Source: Agapanthus africanus (taxonomy: Eukaryota > Streptophyta > Magnoliopsida > Asparagales > Amaryllidaceae). From it: 64,000 nucleotides of DNA. Positions 21,325 to 31,840 of the stretch are shown here, one piece after another. A program made the translations under genes and the position numbers. The stretch's first letter is position 1; every line of letters starts with the position of its first letter. The stretch is taken from assembly GCA_030015575.1 (NCBI GenBank), contig JASDDO010000001.1, positions 514,533,772 to 514,597,771 on the forward strand. Reading direction: 5' to 3'. Below the pieces are notes generated by a model. The model was given only the letters and a program-made list of their open reading frames with translations. It made no database searches and was not told the origin of the DNA.

Positions 21325-22508
21325 TATATATAGACACATACTCCATATTATGTAACATCATTTTTCTCGATTAAATAATATATTAATTAGCATGAGTAAG
21401 CAAGTGATTAACATTCACTTGCCTCAGACAATCGCGACGACGATAATTCCGGCAGCGACGACGGCGAGAGGCAGCAACGGTGACGGCGAAGGCACGCGCA
21501 TGGGCACGGCACAAGCAGCGGCGACGACAGCGAGCTCGGGCAGTTCTGGGGCTTAGAGTTGGTGAATCGAGGAGCTCCGACTCGGGTGTAGGGGCTTGGG
21601 CTCGGGGTTGGTGCTCAGAGATGGTGAGCAGGGGAGAAGCTCGGAGATGGTCGGCGAGGTGGAGCGGAATATGGCTGCTGTCGGTGGCGTCGCGACTTTG
21701 GAGGAAGTGGGGCTTGGTGACGGAAGGTAGCGGCTGCGGTGCCGAAGCGGGGGGCTCGCCGGATGTTTTGGGTTGAGAGGGGAGAAAAGAGGAGACGGAG
21801 TGATGGGGATGGGGTTGCCGGTGATGAGGTGGTCGGGGCTCGTCGACGAGGTGCAGTGGGTTCAGGTGCAGTAGCTTGGGGGATCCGGTGTTGTGGAGGA
21901 GAGGAGGGGCTTGTCGGCGAGATGCAGGGGTGCAGTGGGTAGTGGGTTATGGGTTCAGGTGCAGTGGCTTGGGGGATCCGGTGTTGTGGAGGAGAGGGGC
22001 TTGCCGACGAGATGCCGCCTGAGGTGATGTGCTCGGTGGCTGAGCAGAGCGAGAGAGAAAGAAACGAGGGGGAGAGGGTGAAGTAGAGAGTGACAAGATC
22101 AAAGTCGTGGGTTTTGGGCTAGGAGTCGTGGCCATTGTGGCGTGGGTGCGAGTCTCGCAGGCGTGGGCGCGAGGAGCGGGAGACGTGGGGGGAGAGCCGT
22201 CGGGGGTGGCGCGAGGGGTGCGGTCGTCGAGGGGGAGTGGGTGTGATCGTAGCGGCGCGAGAAGAGGGCGTGGGCGCATGAAACGGGGAGGGACGTTGGG
22301 AAGGCGGGAAAAAGAATGAGGGAGGAAGAAGAGGGGGAAAGCGGGTCGGGTCGGGCATGGGTCGGGTACGGGTAGGCTAGGATTTATATAGTTTAGGCTT
22401 AGGAATTTTAAATAAAGAAAAATTATATAAAATATATAAAAATAGAAAAATTCAAGAAAAAATCTGGAAAAATATACGGAAAATATAAACGGGAACTAGG
22501 GATTTACA
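19207..22508 (-). repeat. 3' LTR of the gypsy chromovirus
   Basis: The LTR starts TGTCACGTCCCGC and ends TTTACA on +. It is the same sequence as the other LTR apart from substitutions, a longer TA-dinucleotide run (about 21280-21320) and the foreign block present only in the 5' LTR. It contains a GC-rich part (about 21430-22370) that opens long, meaningless reading frames. Confidence 0.93.
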
Positions 22509-22569
22509 TCATACCCTCACAAAAATTTCGTCCTCGAAATTAAAAACGAAAACAACGGAACGACACTAC

Positions 22570-24132
22570 ACAAACAGATGCGGAAAACGTGCACGGATGT
22601 CCTCGCGTTTCTAGGTAGACTTCCCTGGAGAACGACCATCCCAAGAAACTCGAATCAGCGAATGACTTTGTTCTTCAGCACTTTTTTCCGACGATCGAGA
22701 ATGGTGGTAGGCTGCTCCTCGTAGGTCAGATCAGTGCCCAATGTCAACTCTGAATGGTCCATAATATGGTTGTCATCCCGAACATAGCGCCTCAACTGAG
22801 ATACGTGAAAAGTATTGTGCATACCAGCTAGCGATGGAGGTAAGGCAAGTCGATAGGCCACCTCTCCTACTCGCTTCAGCACCTCAAAAGGTCCGATGGA
22901 TTGAGAACTGAGTTTCCCGCGACCTCCAAACCTGATAACACCGCGGGTAGGAGAAATCTTCAGAAACACATGATCTTCGACCTCGAATTCTAGCGCTTTT
23001 CTGCTGGCATTCGCCCAACTCTTCTGTCGGTCCTGAGCCGTCTTAATGCGCTGTCTGATCATCTGGACCTTGTCTACCGTCTGAACAATAAGTCCGGGGT
23101 CCAGTAATCTTCGCTCTCCCACGTCATCCCAACAAACATGGGATCAACATTTCCGTTCGTAAAGTGCTTCGAATGGAGCCATTTGAATGCTAGCTTGGAA
23201 ATTGTTGTTATAAGAAAACTCCACCAGATGAAGGTGATCCTCCCAAGAATCTTGGAAGTCTAGCATGCAAGCCCCCAACATGTCCTCGAGCGTCCGAATA
23301 GTACGCTGGGACTGTCCGTCCGTCTGTGGATGGTAAGCCGTGCTGAACTTAAGACGTGTACCCAGACTCTCCTGTAAGCTCTTCCAAAAGTGTGAAACAA
23401 ATATGGTGTCTCGATCTGATACTATACTGACCGGAACTCCGTGAAGTCGCACTACCTCTTACATGTATTTCTCCGTAAGCGATTCTGTCGACTGTCCCAC
23501 ACGAAATGCTATAAAGTGTGCGTCTTTCTTAAGACGGTCGACAATAACCCAAACGGCGTTGTTGCCCCTTGGGCTCCGTGGTAAGGTAGTCACAAAATCC
23601 ATAGTGATGTGCTTCCACTTCCACTTGGGTATCGGAAGTGGTTGCAACAGTCCAGCTGTTATCTGGTGTTCTGCCTTTATTTGCTGGCATACTAAACACT
23701 TGGATATAAACTGCAATCTCTCGTTACATCCCGTTCCACCAATAGTGTTGCTTCAGATTTCGATACATTTTCGTGCCTCCCGGATGCACAGAATAAGCCG
23801 AACTATGAGCCACAACTAGTACCTCTTCTCGAACATCCCCTTAGGGACGCAGAGTCTGCTGCCAAATCTCAGAGAACCATCTCGATGTACGAGTATGTCT
23901 GTCCTCAGCCCGGCTTACACCTGCTCTCTGAACTTCTGCAATCGAGGATCATCAGCTTGCGCAGCCTTAATGCGATCTATAAGAGAAGACTGCACTTGTA
24001 ACTGCCAGAACTGCCTGATTGCACTCGGTGTAACAACCTCTAATTCGAGCTTCTGGAAATCCTCAATGATGCTCTTCTGACCGGTCAACATCATGACCGT
24101 TGGCTTGCGACTGAGAGCGTCGGGTACGACAT
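22570..24132 (-). pseudogene. Gypsy integrase and chromodomain, inactivated
   Basis: On - the order is a zinc-binding region (HSSAYSVHPGG to CLVCQQIKAEHQ), a catalytic core, and a C-terminal domain with GPFEVLKRVGEVAYRLALPP. The core has ITMDFVTTLP, then [13 protein letters not shown] and [14 protein letters not shown] chromodomain relic (ILDRRKKVLKNKVI, then VSWDGRSPGKST in a different frame) follows the C-terminal domain. The catalytic third acidic residue of the DDE triad, normally Glu in GQSERT-like motifs, is Gln (codon 23308-23306). There are stops near 23459 and 23142. The chromodomain is split by a frameshift near 22655 and a TAG at 22613-22611. Confidence 0.88.
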
Positions 24133-25346
24133 TTACCTTTCCCGGATGATACTGTAAGTCCAAGCGTAGTTCGCCATTAATTCTAGCTGTCGGCGTTGCC
24201 TCATATTCGGTTCTCTCTGAGCGAACACGTATTTTAGACTCTTGTGATCCGTGTAAACTTCCACCTTTTTGCCTAACAAGTAACGTCTCCAGATCTTCAA
24301 TGCGAAAACCACTGCGGCTAACTTCAAGTCGTGTGTTGGATAGTTCCTCTCGTGATTCTTCAGCTGTCGTGAGGCATAAGCAATTACCCGACCATGCTGC
24401 ATCAGGACGCATCCTAAGCCTTTCCCTGAAGTATCGTTGTGTATCACCAAACCACCAGAATTATCTTGCACTGTAAGAATAAGTGTTGTGGTCAATTTCT
24501 GTTTCAGTACTTCAAAAGCCCGAGTTCACTCCTCCGTCCATACGTATGGTACTTCCTTCCGTGTCAGTTTTGTCAAAAGTTCAGCGACTCGTGCAAAGTC
24601 TTGAACAAACCGCCGATAATATCCTGCCAATCTCAGGAAGCTTCTGATCTCGGCCACTGATTTCAGTGTCGGCCAATCTTTAATAGATTCTATCTTCGCT
24701 GGGTCCACTGAGATGCCTTCGCCCGAAACGTGTCCCAAGAACTGCACTTTGTCGAGCCAGAACTCGCACTTGCTCAATTTTGCGTATAGCTTCTCTTCCC
24801 GAAGAATTTGTAATACCGTTCGTAAGTGTTCGTCATGCTCCTCTCGGGTCTTTAGAGTAGACTAGTATGTCGTCGATGAATACAACGACAAACGTGTCCA
24901 AGTATTTCGCAAATACTCTATTCATCAGATCCACAAATATAGCTGGAGTATTGGTAACACCGAACGTCATCACACGAAACTCATAATGTCCGTATCGAGT
25001 CCTGAAAGCCGTCTTGCATACGTCCTCTGCCCTAACCCTGAATTGGTGGTACCCTGACCGAAGGTCTAATTTGAAGAATACTCGAGCACCACCAAACTAG
25101 TCAAACAAGTCGTCGATACGGGGAATGGGATGCTTGTTTTTTTTATCGTAACTCTGTTCAGCTCCCGGTAGTCTATGCACATCCGTAGCGATCCGTTCTT
25201 TTTCTTCACCAACAAAACTGGTGCACTCCACGGCGAAGCGCTTGGGTGAATAAATCCTTCTCCAGGAGTTCTTCAATTTGTTTCTTCAATTCTGCCAACT
25301 CAACTGGCGCCATCATGTAAGGAGCTTTGGAAACTGGCGCCGTCCG
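24133..25346 (-). pseudogene. Gypsy reverse transcriptase and RNase H, inactivated
   Basis: The reverse transcriptase region includes [11 protein letters not shown] near 24870, so the catalytic YXDD-type motif is kept. The frame is interrupted several times between 25346 and 24526. RNase H follows (24495-24133) with [13 protein letters not shown] and [11 protein letters not shown]. At the conserved acidic position of the DLELAAV motif the codon at 24324-24322 encodes Lys (DLKLAAV), which would remove a catalytic carboxylate. Confidence 0.88.
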
Positions 25347-27086
25347 TTAAATCAAGTCAATAGAGAATCCCAAGACGCAGGGAGATGGTAGACCTGGTAA
25401 ATCTTCAGGAAACACATCAAGAAAATCCCGAACGATATCTGGGGCTGGACTCACATCAATCTCCATAGCCGTCAACGCTTTTGGCTTGGCTCTAAACTTG
25501 GCTGGCTCCAAAGACTCGCTTCCGCCATCGAAAACAAATTCAGGGTGATTGGGGATGTGGAAGGTCACTTCCATAGCTCGGCAATCGATGATCGCATGGA
25601 AGGTGCTCATCCAATCCATCCCGAGAATCGCGTCATAGCTGCCCGTTCCGATTAAAAGGAAATTCGGATAAAGTTTCCTACCGCATACTACTACCTGACA
25701 TAATCTACACTCTTGGTTGGACACAATAATACCGTTATCTGTATGTATCTCCCAACATTTGGTCAACGGCCCATGAGGTATAGAGTGTGTCAACAAACTG
25801 CGTAGAAATAAAGCAATGCAAAGCACCCGAATCGAAAAGAACTCTAGCTGGTACAGAATAAACAAGAATGATACCTGTAACCACATCTCAAGAAACCTCT
25901 GCCTTCTCGACGGACAGGGTGAAAGCCCGTCCCTGATTCCGACCTGTACCAGTCTGCCTCCGATCGAAAGACCGCTGTTGGACACCCGAGGTGGACCCTT
26001 CTGAGCTGATGTGTCGTACGATGGTTGTTGTTGCTCGAACCCTCCCTGTAGCTCAGATCTCTGGGGACACCCGCTGACCCTGTGCTCGCTGGATCCGCAA
26101 ATCAGACACTACCTCTTAGCTCTGCGACAATCTCTCTGCATGTGTCCTGGCCTCTGGCAATAATCGCAAAACAGGGCCCTCCGCTGCGGCTGCTGAGGTG
26201 AGAAGGTACGCTTCATCTATGTGACACCCAGCGTGTGAACTGGGATCGCCCCACGGGAAGAGACGGCAGGCCGAGCTGGAACCACGTGGGTTCTCCTGTC
26301 CATCGATCGTTGGCCCTTGGCCTTTTCCGCCAGACCTTCCTGTACTCGGGCAGCGTTCAAAACTTGGGCAAAGGTTGGTAGGTCGAGAGACGCGATAAGT
26401 TGCAGTTCAATATCGAGCCCTTGCTGGAACTGCCTTGCCCTGGTGGCTTTGGTGGTTACCATGTACGTTGCGAAGCGACTCAGCCGATTGAACTTTGTGG
26501 CGTAGACATCCACTGAGCGCCCATTCTGCTTCAACATAATGAACTTTTCCTCCATCTCGGCCTTGGCAGTAGCCGGAAAGTAGTGATCCAGGAAGCATAC
26601 AGAGAACATATCCCATGCAATAGGTTTCCCTAGCCGTCTCTCCTCTACGGACCACCACGTGCGGGTCTCGTCTTCTAGTTGGATCTTTACCACATTCACT
26701 CTGTCGTCGTCAGGAATTCGAGCGGCTGTCAGGAGGTTCTCTACGTTGATGAGCCATTGCTCGGCCTCAAGTGGACTTGCTGACCCCGTGAACACTGCTG
26801 GATGAAGTCTTCTAAAATCTGAAACAGTACCAACTCTAGCCTGTGTAGTCGGTACGAGCGTGCCCTCGGGGGCGGCAGGAACAACCGTAGATCTCTCCAA
26901 GGCGGTAATTGCGGTCTCCTGTACCGCCTTCAATCCCTCGGCCAGGAGATCGGTCTTTCTTTCTTGAGCTTGGGCCAGGGTCGTCAGTGTGCTAAGGATC
27001 TTCTCGGTACGATCGTGGGGCCCGACACCGGAGGAGTTGCCCGACGAGTCCTTATCTCTGAAAAGATCAAAAGAAATTAGATTCAA
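25347..27086 (-). pseudogene. Gypsy gag and protease, inactivated
   Basis: Gag starts at 27086 and reads through the retrotransposon gag domain (FTGSASPLEAEQWLINVE, LDHYFPATAKAEMEEKF) to a TAG at 26219-26217. Beyond it the same frame encodes two CCHC zinc knuckles, CDYCQRPGHMQRDC and CLICGSSEHRVSGC, separated by another TAG. The protease active site VLFDSGALH lies in a different frame near 25833-25825. The protease end (YDAILGMDWMSTF) and the linker VRDFLDVFPEDLPGLP are open. Chromoviruses normally fuse these domains in one polyprotein. Confidence 0.87.
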
Positions 27087-27212
27087 ACAAGGCTACACAA
27101 TGATTCAATGAGGGTTAGAAAGTGAGGAAGAAATGTAATAAGGCATACGCTATGGGTGTAACTCAATTTAGAGGTCTCTCGACGGAACTGTAATTTCATC
27201 CAAAAACCTGGT

Positions 27213-27224
27213 ACTCTAATACCA
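27213..27224 (-). other. Primer-binding site of the gypsy element
   Basis: TGGTATTAGAGT on - resembles the initiator-methionine tRNA complement TGGTATCAGAGC with two differences. It lies about nine bases inside the 5' LTR border. Confidence 0.65.
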
Positions 27225-27233
27225 ACAAAACCA

Positions 27234-30200
27234 TGTCACGTCCCGCTTTCCAAAATACGGAATACGGGGGGTGATTAGACCAGCCATGCTACTACGGTCA
27301 GGGAATAATCCCGCCGTAGTCACACTTCGGCTTCTAGCATTATATGGTAGTCAGTAAACAATACTTGAGTAACGGAAAATCATAGTTCATAACTTTATTA
27401 CATTGCAAATAAAAGAGTTCGAAATACATTTATTTTGCAGAATAAAATAAACTAACCAACAAAACAAGTGCTGAATGCAAGGGAAATAGCGCTGGTGATG
27501 CAGTCTAGACCTCCGTGATCTCAAATGGCAAGTCTTGCTCCTGGGCTGGATTCACTTCGTCTTTTGAGCATGCACACTCAGGTCGTCAGGGCGACGCATA
27601 TAGCAATAATTGTGTAAAGGCGTGGAATGTTATTAAACGCGAGAAGTACAACAAAATGCAGAACATGAGTAATAAATATCAACTGAATATGAACAGTGCA
27701 ATATGGGTATCATGTCAGTAAACTAGGCAATGCGTATATCACTACTTAACGGTCACTAAATCAATGTAATCAAATGGTGGAAAGGAGGCTCGTGTTTAAC
27801 AAGGGTCTCGTGCATGTCCGAGACTATGGTTCGATGTGCCCGGGACATAACCCTGTCAGCCGTGCCGCTAGGCCCATGACCTAATGTATATATATATATA
27901 TCATTAATAGCGAATGATCATCCTCTAAATCACTCTACCTCACTCAATACGAGTTCAATTCCACCTTGATTTCCTCATTCCCCAGGTTATAGTATGCCTT
28001 CAGATATTTGATGGGTTGTGAAAAATACGCATCGCTGTCACTTTCAATCATTTTTCCACTTATCAATATCACTGTCGTATTTATCACAGCACAATCACTA
28101 ACATTAATATATATCGACAATGCAAAACAGTCGCTAGGTCTCAATGTGAACGATCACTATGCAGCAGGTATAAATCAAGCACGAAAATATGACCAGTGGT
28201 TTCAGTAGCACTACCGAGTTCGCATCCGCTATTTTTTCCACCGGCCGGATAGTCTCCTTGAACAGATTTCCTGGTACGGTACGCTTCCCGCAACAAGAAG
28301 AGGAGTTTTGTCGCCACTTGCATGGGGCCAGGCCTGTGAGCAATCCGTCTGATAAAAAGGCTCGGCTTCCTTCCCATCCGAGGGGGTCTCCCGTATTCAA
28401 AAAAGGAGGGAGAGGGAAGCAAGCAAGCAACAAGGAAGGGGGAGGGAGGTCGCGATTTTTTCGGGTCGTGATTTTCTGATTATTAGTTTCTCATGAGAGT
28501 GTTAGTTGAACGAGAGACGATTTCATTCTCTTTGGTCTATGCGGATCAGGGGCCCAGCTAACGCGTGAAACACTCCGTCTAGATCTTACCTTTCTTTTTT
28601 ATCTCCTCAAAAACAGGTATTCACTATTTTATGACGACCAATGCCATACAACTTGCAAAATTTACGATAAATCACGTATAGAATTGACCAAAATAATATA
28701 AAAGACGTACGAAGCACACTTGATTACATAAACAGTAAAATTTATTTCATGTCAAACGGAATTCAGGTTAGGGAATTATCATCATTTTAAGGTAGCGATC
28801 GATTGCTGGAATTCCAGTTTCAGAACTGGAAGCCCAACTTCACGCGCGTTTTGTCAGTGATTGTGTTCAGATTCAGGTGTTGTCCCAGTTGAATGAAATA
28901 TAGTTCTATCTGTGAAGTTTCCAACGCATCAAACGGATTATCATTAGCATTTCTGTATTAAAAGTTATGTTCTGTTTAATGCGACGGTGTAGGAAACATT
29001 ACTGCAGAAACTGCAGAACACAGCGACACTCAAAAATGCAAATTTAATATCAAATGACGGTGAAGCAGCACGGGACCAGATTAAGGTGTTAGCTAACTAG
29101 ATTATCTACGCGACTATATGGGGCTCCGCGCATTTTCAGTTTAAAACAGGGACGTACAGGTGTTCAAAGTCAGGTATTCCAACGAAATGCTGCCCTAGAC
29201 TGCAGTCCAGTGCCGCATTCGCAGCCAATTATCATTACAGAAATCTATAAACGTCGAGAATTAAACTATAGGGGGTTTTAGGTTATCGAGTCGTTTTCGA
29301 TATGAGCCGTAAAACGTTACGTTCCCACCTATATTTAATTTACAATGATTTTATCGAGGTAACCTGCGCGGTAAAATTCAGTCTTAGTGTCGCCTTTAGG
29401 GGCACCTTTAGGTCTAACCTAGATATTTTCTTTTTCTTCCACAAATCCCTACACGACCTCCACTATAAGAAAAAGGGGTTTGACGATCATAAATTTCGGC
29501 AATTTAAGATAGGGTTTTCATTCATGTATCGTGTCCAACACATAAGATATGTACAGGTACCAATCGGAACATCGGTTTGTAGTAATCGATCCAACTAGAT
29601 GTTATTCGGTTAAACTACAAATGGTGTTGACACGGGATGATAAAGCCTAGTTAGGCTCCCTTCAATATAATCGAACCACGAGGGTTCGTTACAGAACTAA
29701 TTGAATTATATATATATATATATAGACACATGCTCCATATTATGTAACATCATTTTTCCCGATTAAATAATATATTAATTAGCATGAGTAAGCAAGTGGT
29801 TAACGTTCACTTGCCTCAGACAATCGCGACGACGATAATCCCGGCAGCGACGACGGCGAGAGGCAACAACGGTGACGGCGAAGGCACGCGCATGGGCACG
29901 ACACAAGCAGCGGCGACGACAGCGAGCTCGGGCAGTTCTGGGGCTTGGAGTTGGTGAATCGGGGAGCTCCGACTCGGGTGCAGGGGCCTGGGCTCGGGGT
30001 TGGTGCTCGGAGATGGTGAGCAGGGGAGGAGCTCGACGATGGTCGGCGAGGTGAAGTGGGAGGTGGCTGCTGTCGGTGGCGTCGCGACTTTGGAGGAAAT
30101 GGGGCTTGGTGACGGGAGGTAGCGGCTGCGGTGTCGAAGGGGGAGGCTCGTCGGAAGTTTTGGGTTGAGAGGGGAGAAAGGAGGAGACAGAGTGATGGGG

Positions 30201-30857
30201 ATGGGGTTGCCGGTGATGAGGTGGTCGGGGCTCGTCGGCGAGGTGCAGTGGGTAGTGGGTTGTGGGTTCGGGTGCAGTGGCTTGGGCGATCCGGTGTTGT
30301 GGAGGAGAGGAGGGACTTGTTGGCGAGATGTCGCCTGAGGTGAGGTGCTTAGTGGCGAAGCAGAGCGAGAGAGAGTGAAGCAGAGAAAGAAACGAGGGGG
30401 AGAGGGTGAAGTAGAGAGAGTGACGAGATCGAAGTCGTCGTGGGTTTTGGGCGAGGAGTCGTGGTCGTCGCGGCGTGGGTGCGAGTCTCGCGGGCGTGGG
30501 CACGAGGAGCGGGGAGACGTGGGGGAGAGCCGTTGGGGGAAGGAGCCGTTGGGGGTGGTGCACGGGACGCTGTCGTCGAGGGGGAGTGGGTGAGATCGTA
30601 GCGGCGCGAGAAGAGGGCGTGGGCGCGCGAAACGGGGAGGGACGTTGGGAAGGCAGGAAAAAGAACGAGGGAGGAAGAAGAGGGGGAAAGCGGGTCGGGT
30701 CGGGCATGGGTCGGGTACGGGTAGGCTAGGATTTATATAGTTTGGGCTTAGGAATTTTAAATAAAGAAAAATTATATAAAATATATAAAAATAGAAAAAT
30801 TCAAGGAAAAATCTGGAAAAATATACGGAAAATATAAACGGGAACTGGGTATTTACA
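27234..30857 (-). repeat. 5' LTR of the gypsy chromovirus
   Basis: This is the homologue of 19207-22508. It begins TGTCACGTCCCGC on + and ends TTTACA, followed directly by the AACAC duplication. It is longer than the 3' LTR because a foreign 422-bp block (28192-28613) replaces about 15 bases of LTR sequence. Confidence 0.93.
28192..28613. other. Foreign filler block inside the 5' LTR, possibly organellar DNA
   Basis: The two LTRs match up to 'aaaatatg' and again from 'caggta'. Between these the 3' LTR has about 15 bases and this LTR has 422 unrelated bases. The block has balanced base composition with polypurine tracts ('ggaagcaagcaagcaac'), unlike its surroundings, and no target duplication or inverted ends. 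It looks to me like plant mitochondrial intergenic DNA, but that is an impression only. It also opens a 99-codon frame on - (28433-28134) without a recognisable domain. Confidence 0.6.
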
Positions 30858-31840
30858 AACACTTTTGTATTCTCCTCTTTGATATAGTGGAATCCTGTAG
30901 TTGTCTTAGCATGTGGACGCAGGCCAATTTTGACCAAACCAGGTAAATCTTGTGTTGTCTGCTTCCAATTGTTAGCTATTGCCTACTCTACTTTGTGAGC
31001 CATCAATTGTGTGTTGCTAACCCACTTGCTCTAACAATGATCCACAACAAATGTTGTTGTCCATCAAGTTTTTTCACTCTCCATAAATTTTGGCTCCGCT
31101 TATTTCTTTATATTTAAAAGTGATGGTGTTTGCAGATTGCCCTTGCTCTTTTTGGTGCTTTATTAGGTGAGTTGCAGTAGGAAAAAAAAACTGGATCTTG
31201 AATAATAAATAACCAGACGACCTTGAGGGAAAAATGCTTTTAGTTCCCTGTAAGATTGGGCTTTAGCTAAGTTGGTACCAATTTCTGAAAATTACTTCAA
31301 TGTGTTATCAGAAGCTGGCATACCTGAGCCTCAACCTCCATTTATAATAAATGTTCGCATTTGGAACGTGCACTTTGCAAATTCCACTTATAGATTTATT
31401 CAACCTCTGTCTCGGGCATAGACAACATGTTCTTCATCTTGAATTAATGTTGATTATCTGTAATTTCCCGTTTTACTTTGAAGTTTGCTCGACTTCAAAG
31501 GCCCGACTTTGTGAATTCCTAAACAAGCTGAATTTTTAATCGCGAGCAGCCAAGCTGACCCTTAAAGTAATCTAGAGGCGATGCTGCTTTGCCAGAAGAA
31601 AGCTTCGAGGATATGGAAATGGCGTGGCAAGCTTGGTTGGTTTTCTGGTATGCAGACAACCTGTTTGCAGCCATACTGTTATTGTTAGAGAGATAAAGAG
31701 AGAGATTGTGCATTGTGGAGATATTTATAATTTCCATTAGAAGCTGGCCTATCTGAGCCTCGTTCCCCATGGATACATCTGTTGCAAACTTCTGGTACAT
31801 TATGTTTCTCCTCACAATATCAGAATTCATCTTCAGTAAG
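30858..31840 (+). repeat. Tandem array, right part
   Basis: The sequence from 'aacacttttgtattctcc' continues the unit interrupted at 19206: it aligns with 17730-18120 in the uninterrupted copy, in the same order. The last unit has its block at 31572-31690 and an 'agaagctggcctatctgagcctc' module at about 31740. Confidence 0.7.

Larger units (their letters stand above)
19207..30857 (-). mobile_element. Ty3/Gypsy chromovirus (Tekay/Del-type), structurally complete
   Basis: LTRs lie at 19207-22508 (3') and 27234-30857 (5'), with a perfect 5-bp target duplication AACAC (19202-19206 and 30858-30862). A primer-binding site resembling initiator-Met tRNA complement (TGGTATTAGAGT) lies at 27213-27224. 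A purine-rich tract GTGAGGGTATGA adjoins the 3' LTR. The order on - is gag, protease, reverse transcriptase, RNase H, integrase and a chromodomain relic, as in chromoviruses. The polyprotein carries several stops and frameshifts plus lost catalytic residues, so it is dead. It is inserted in a unit of the tandem array. Confidence 0.95.

Noticed and set aside
29775..30937. Long Pro/Ser/Arg-rich open frames on - (310 and 373 codons) and matching ones at 21480-22360
   Set aside because: They lie in the GC-rich part of both LTRs of the gypsy element, differ between the two LTR copies by frameshifts, and have no domain.
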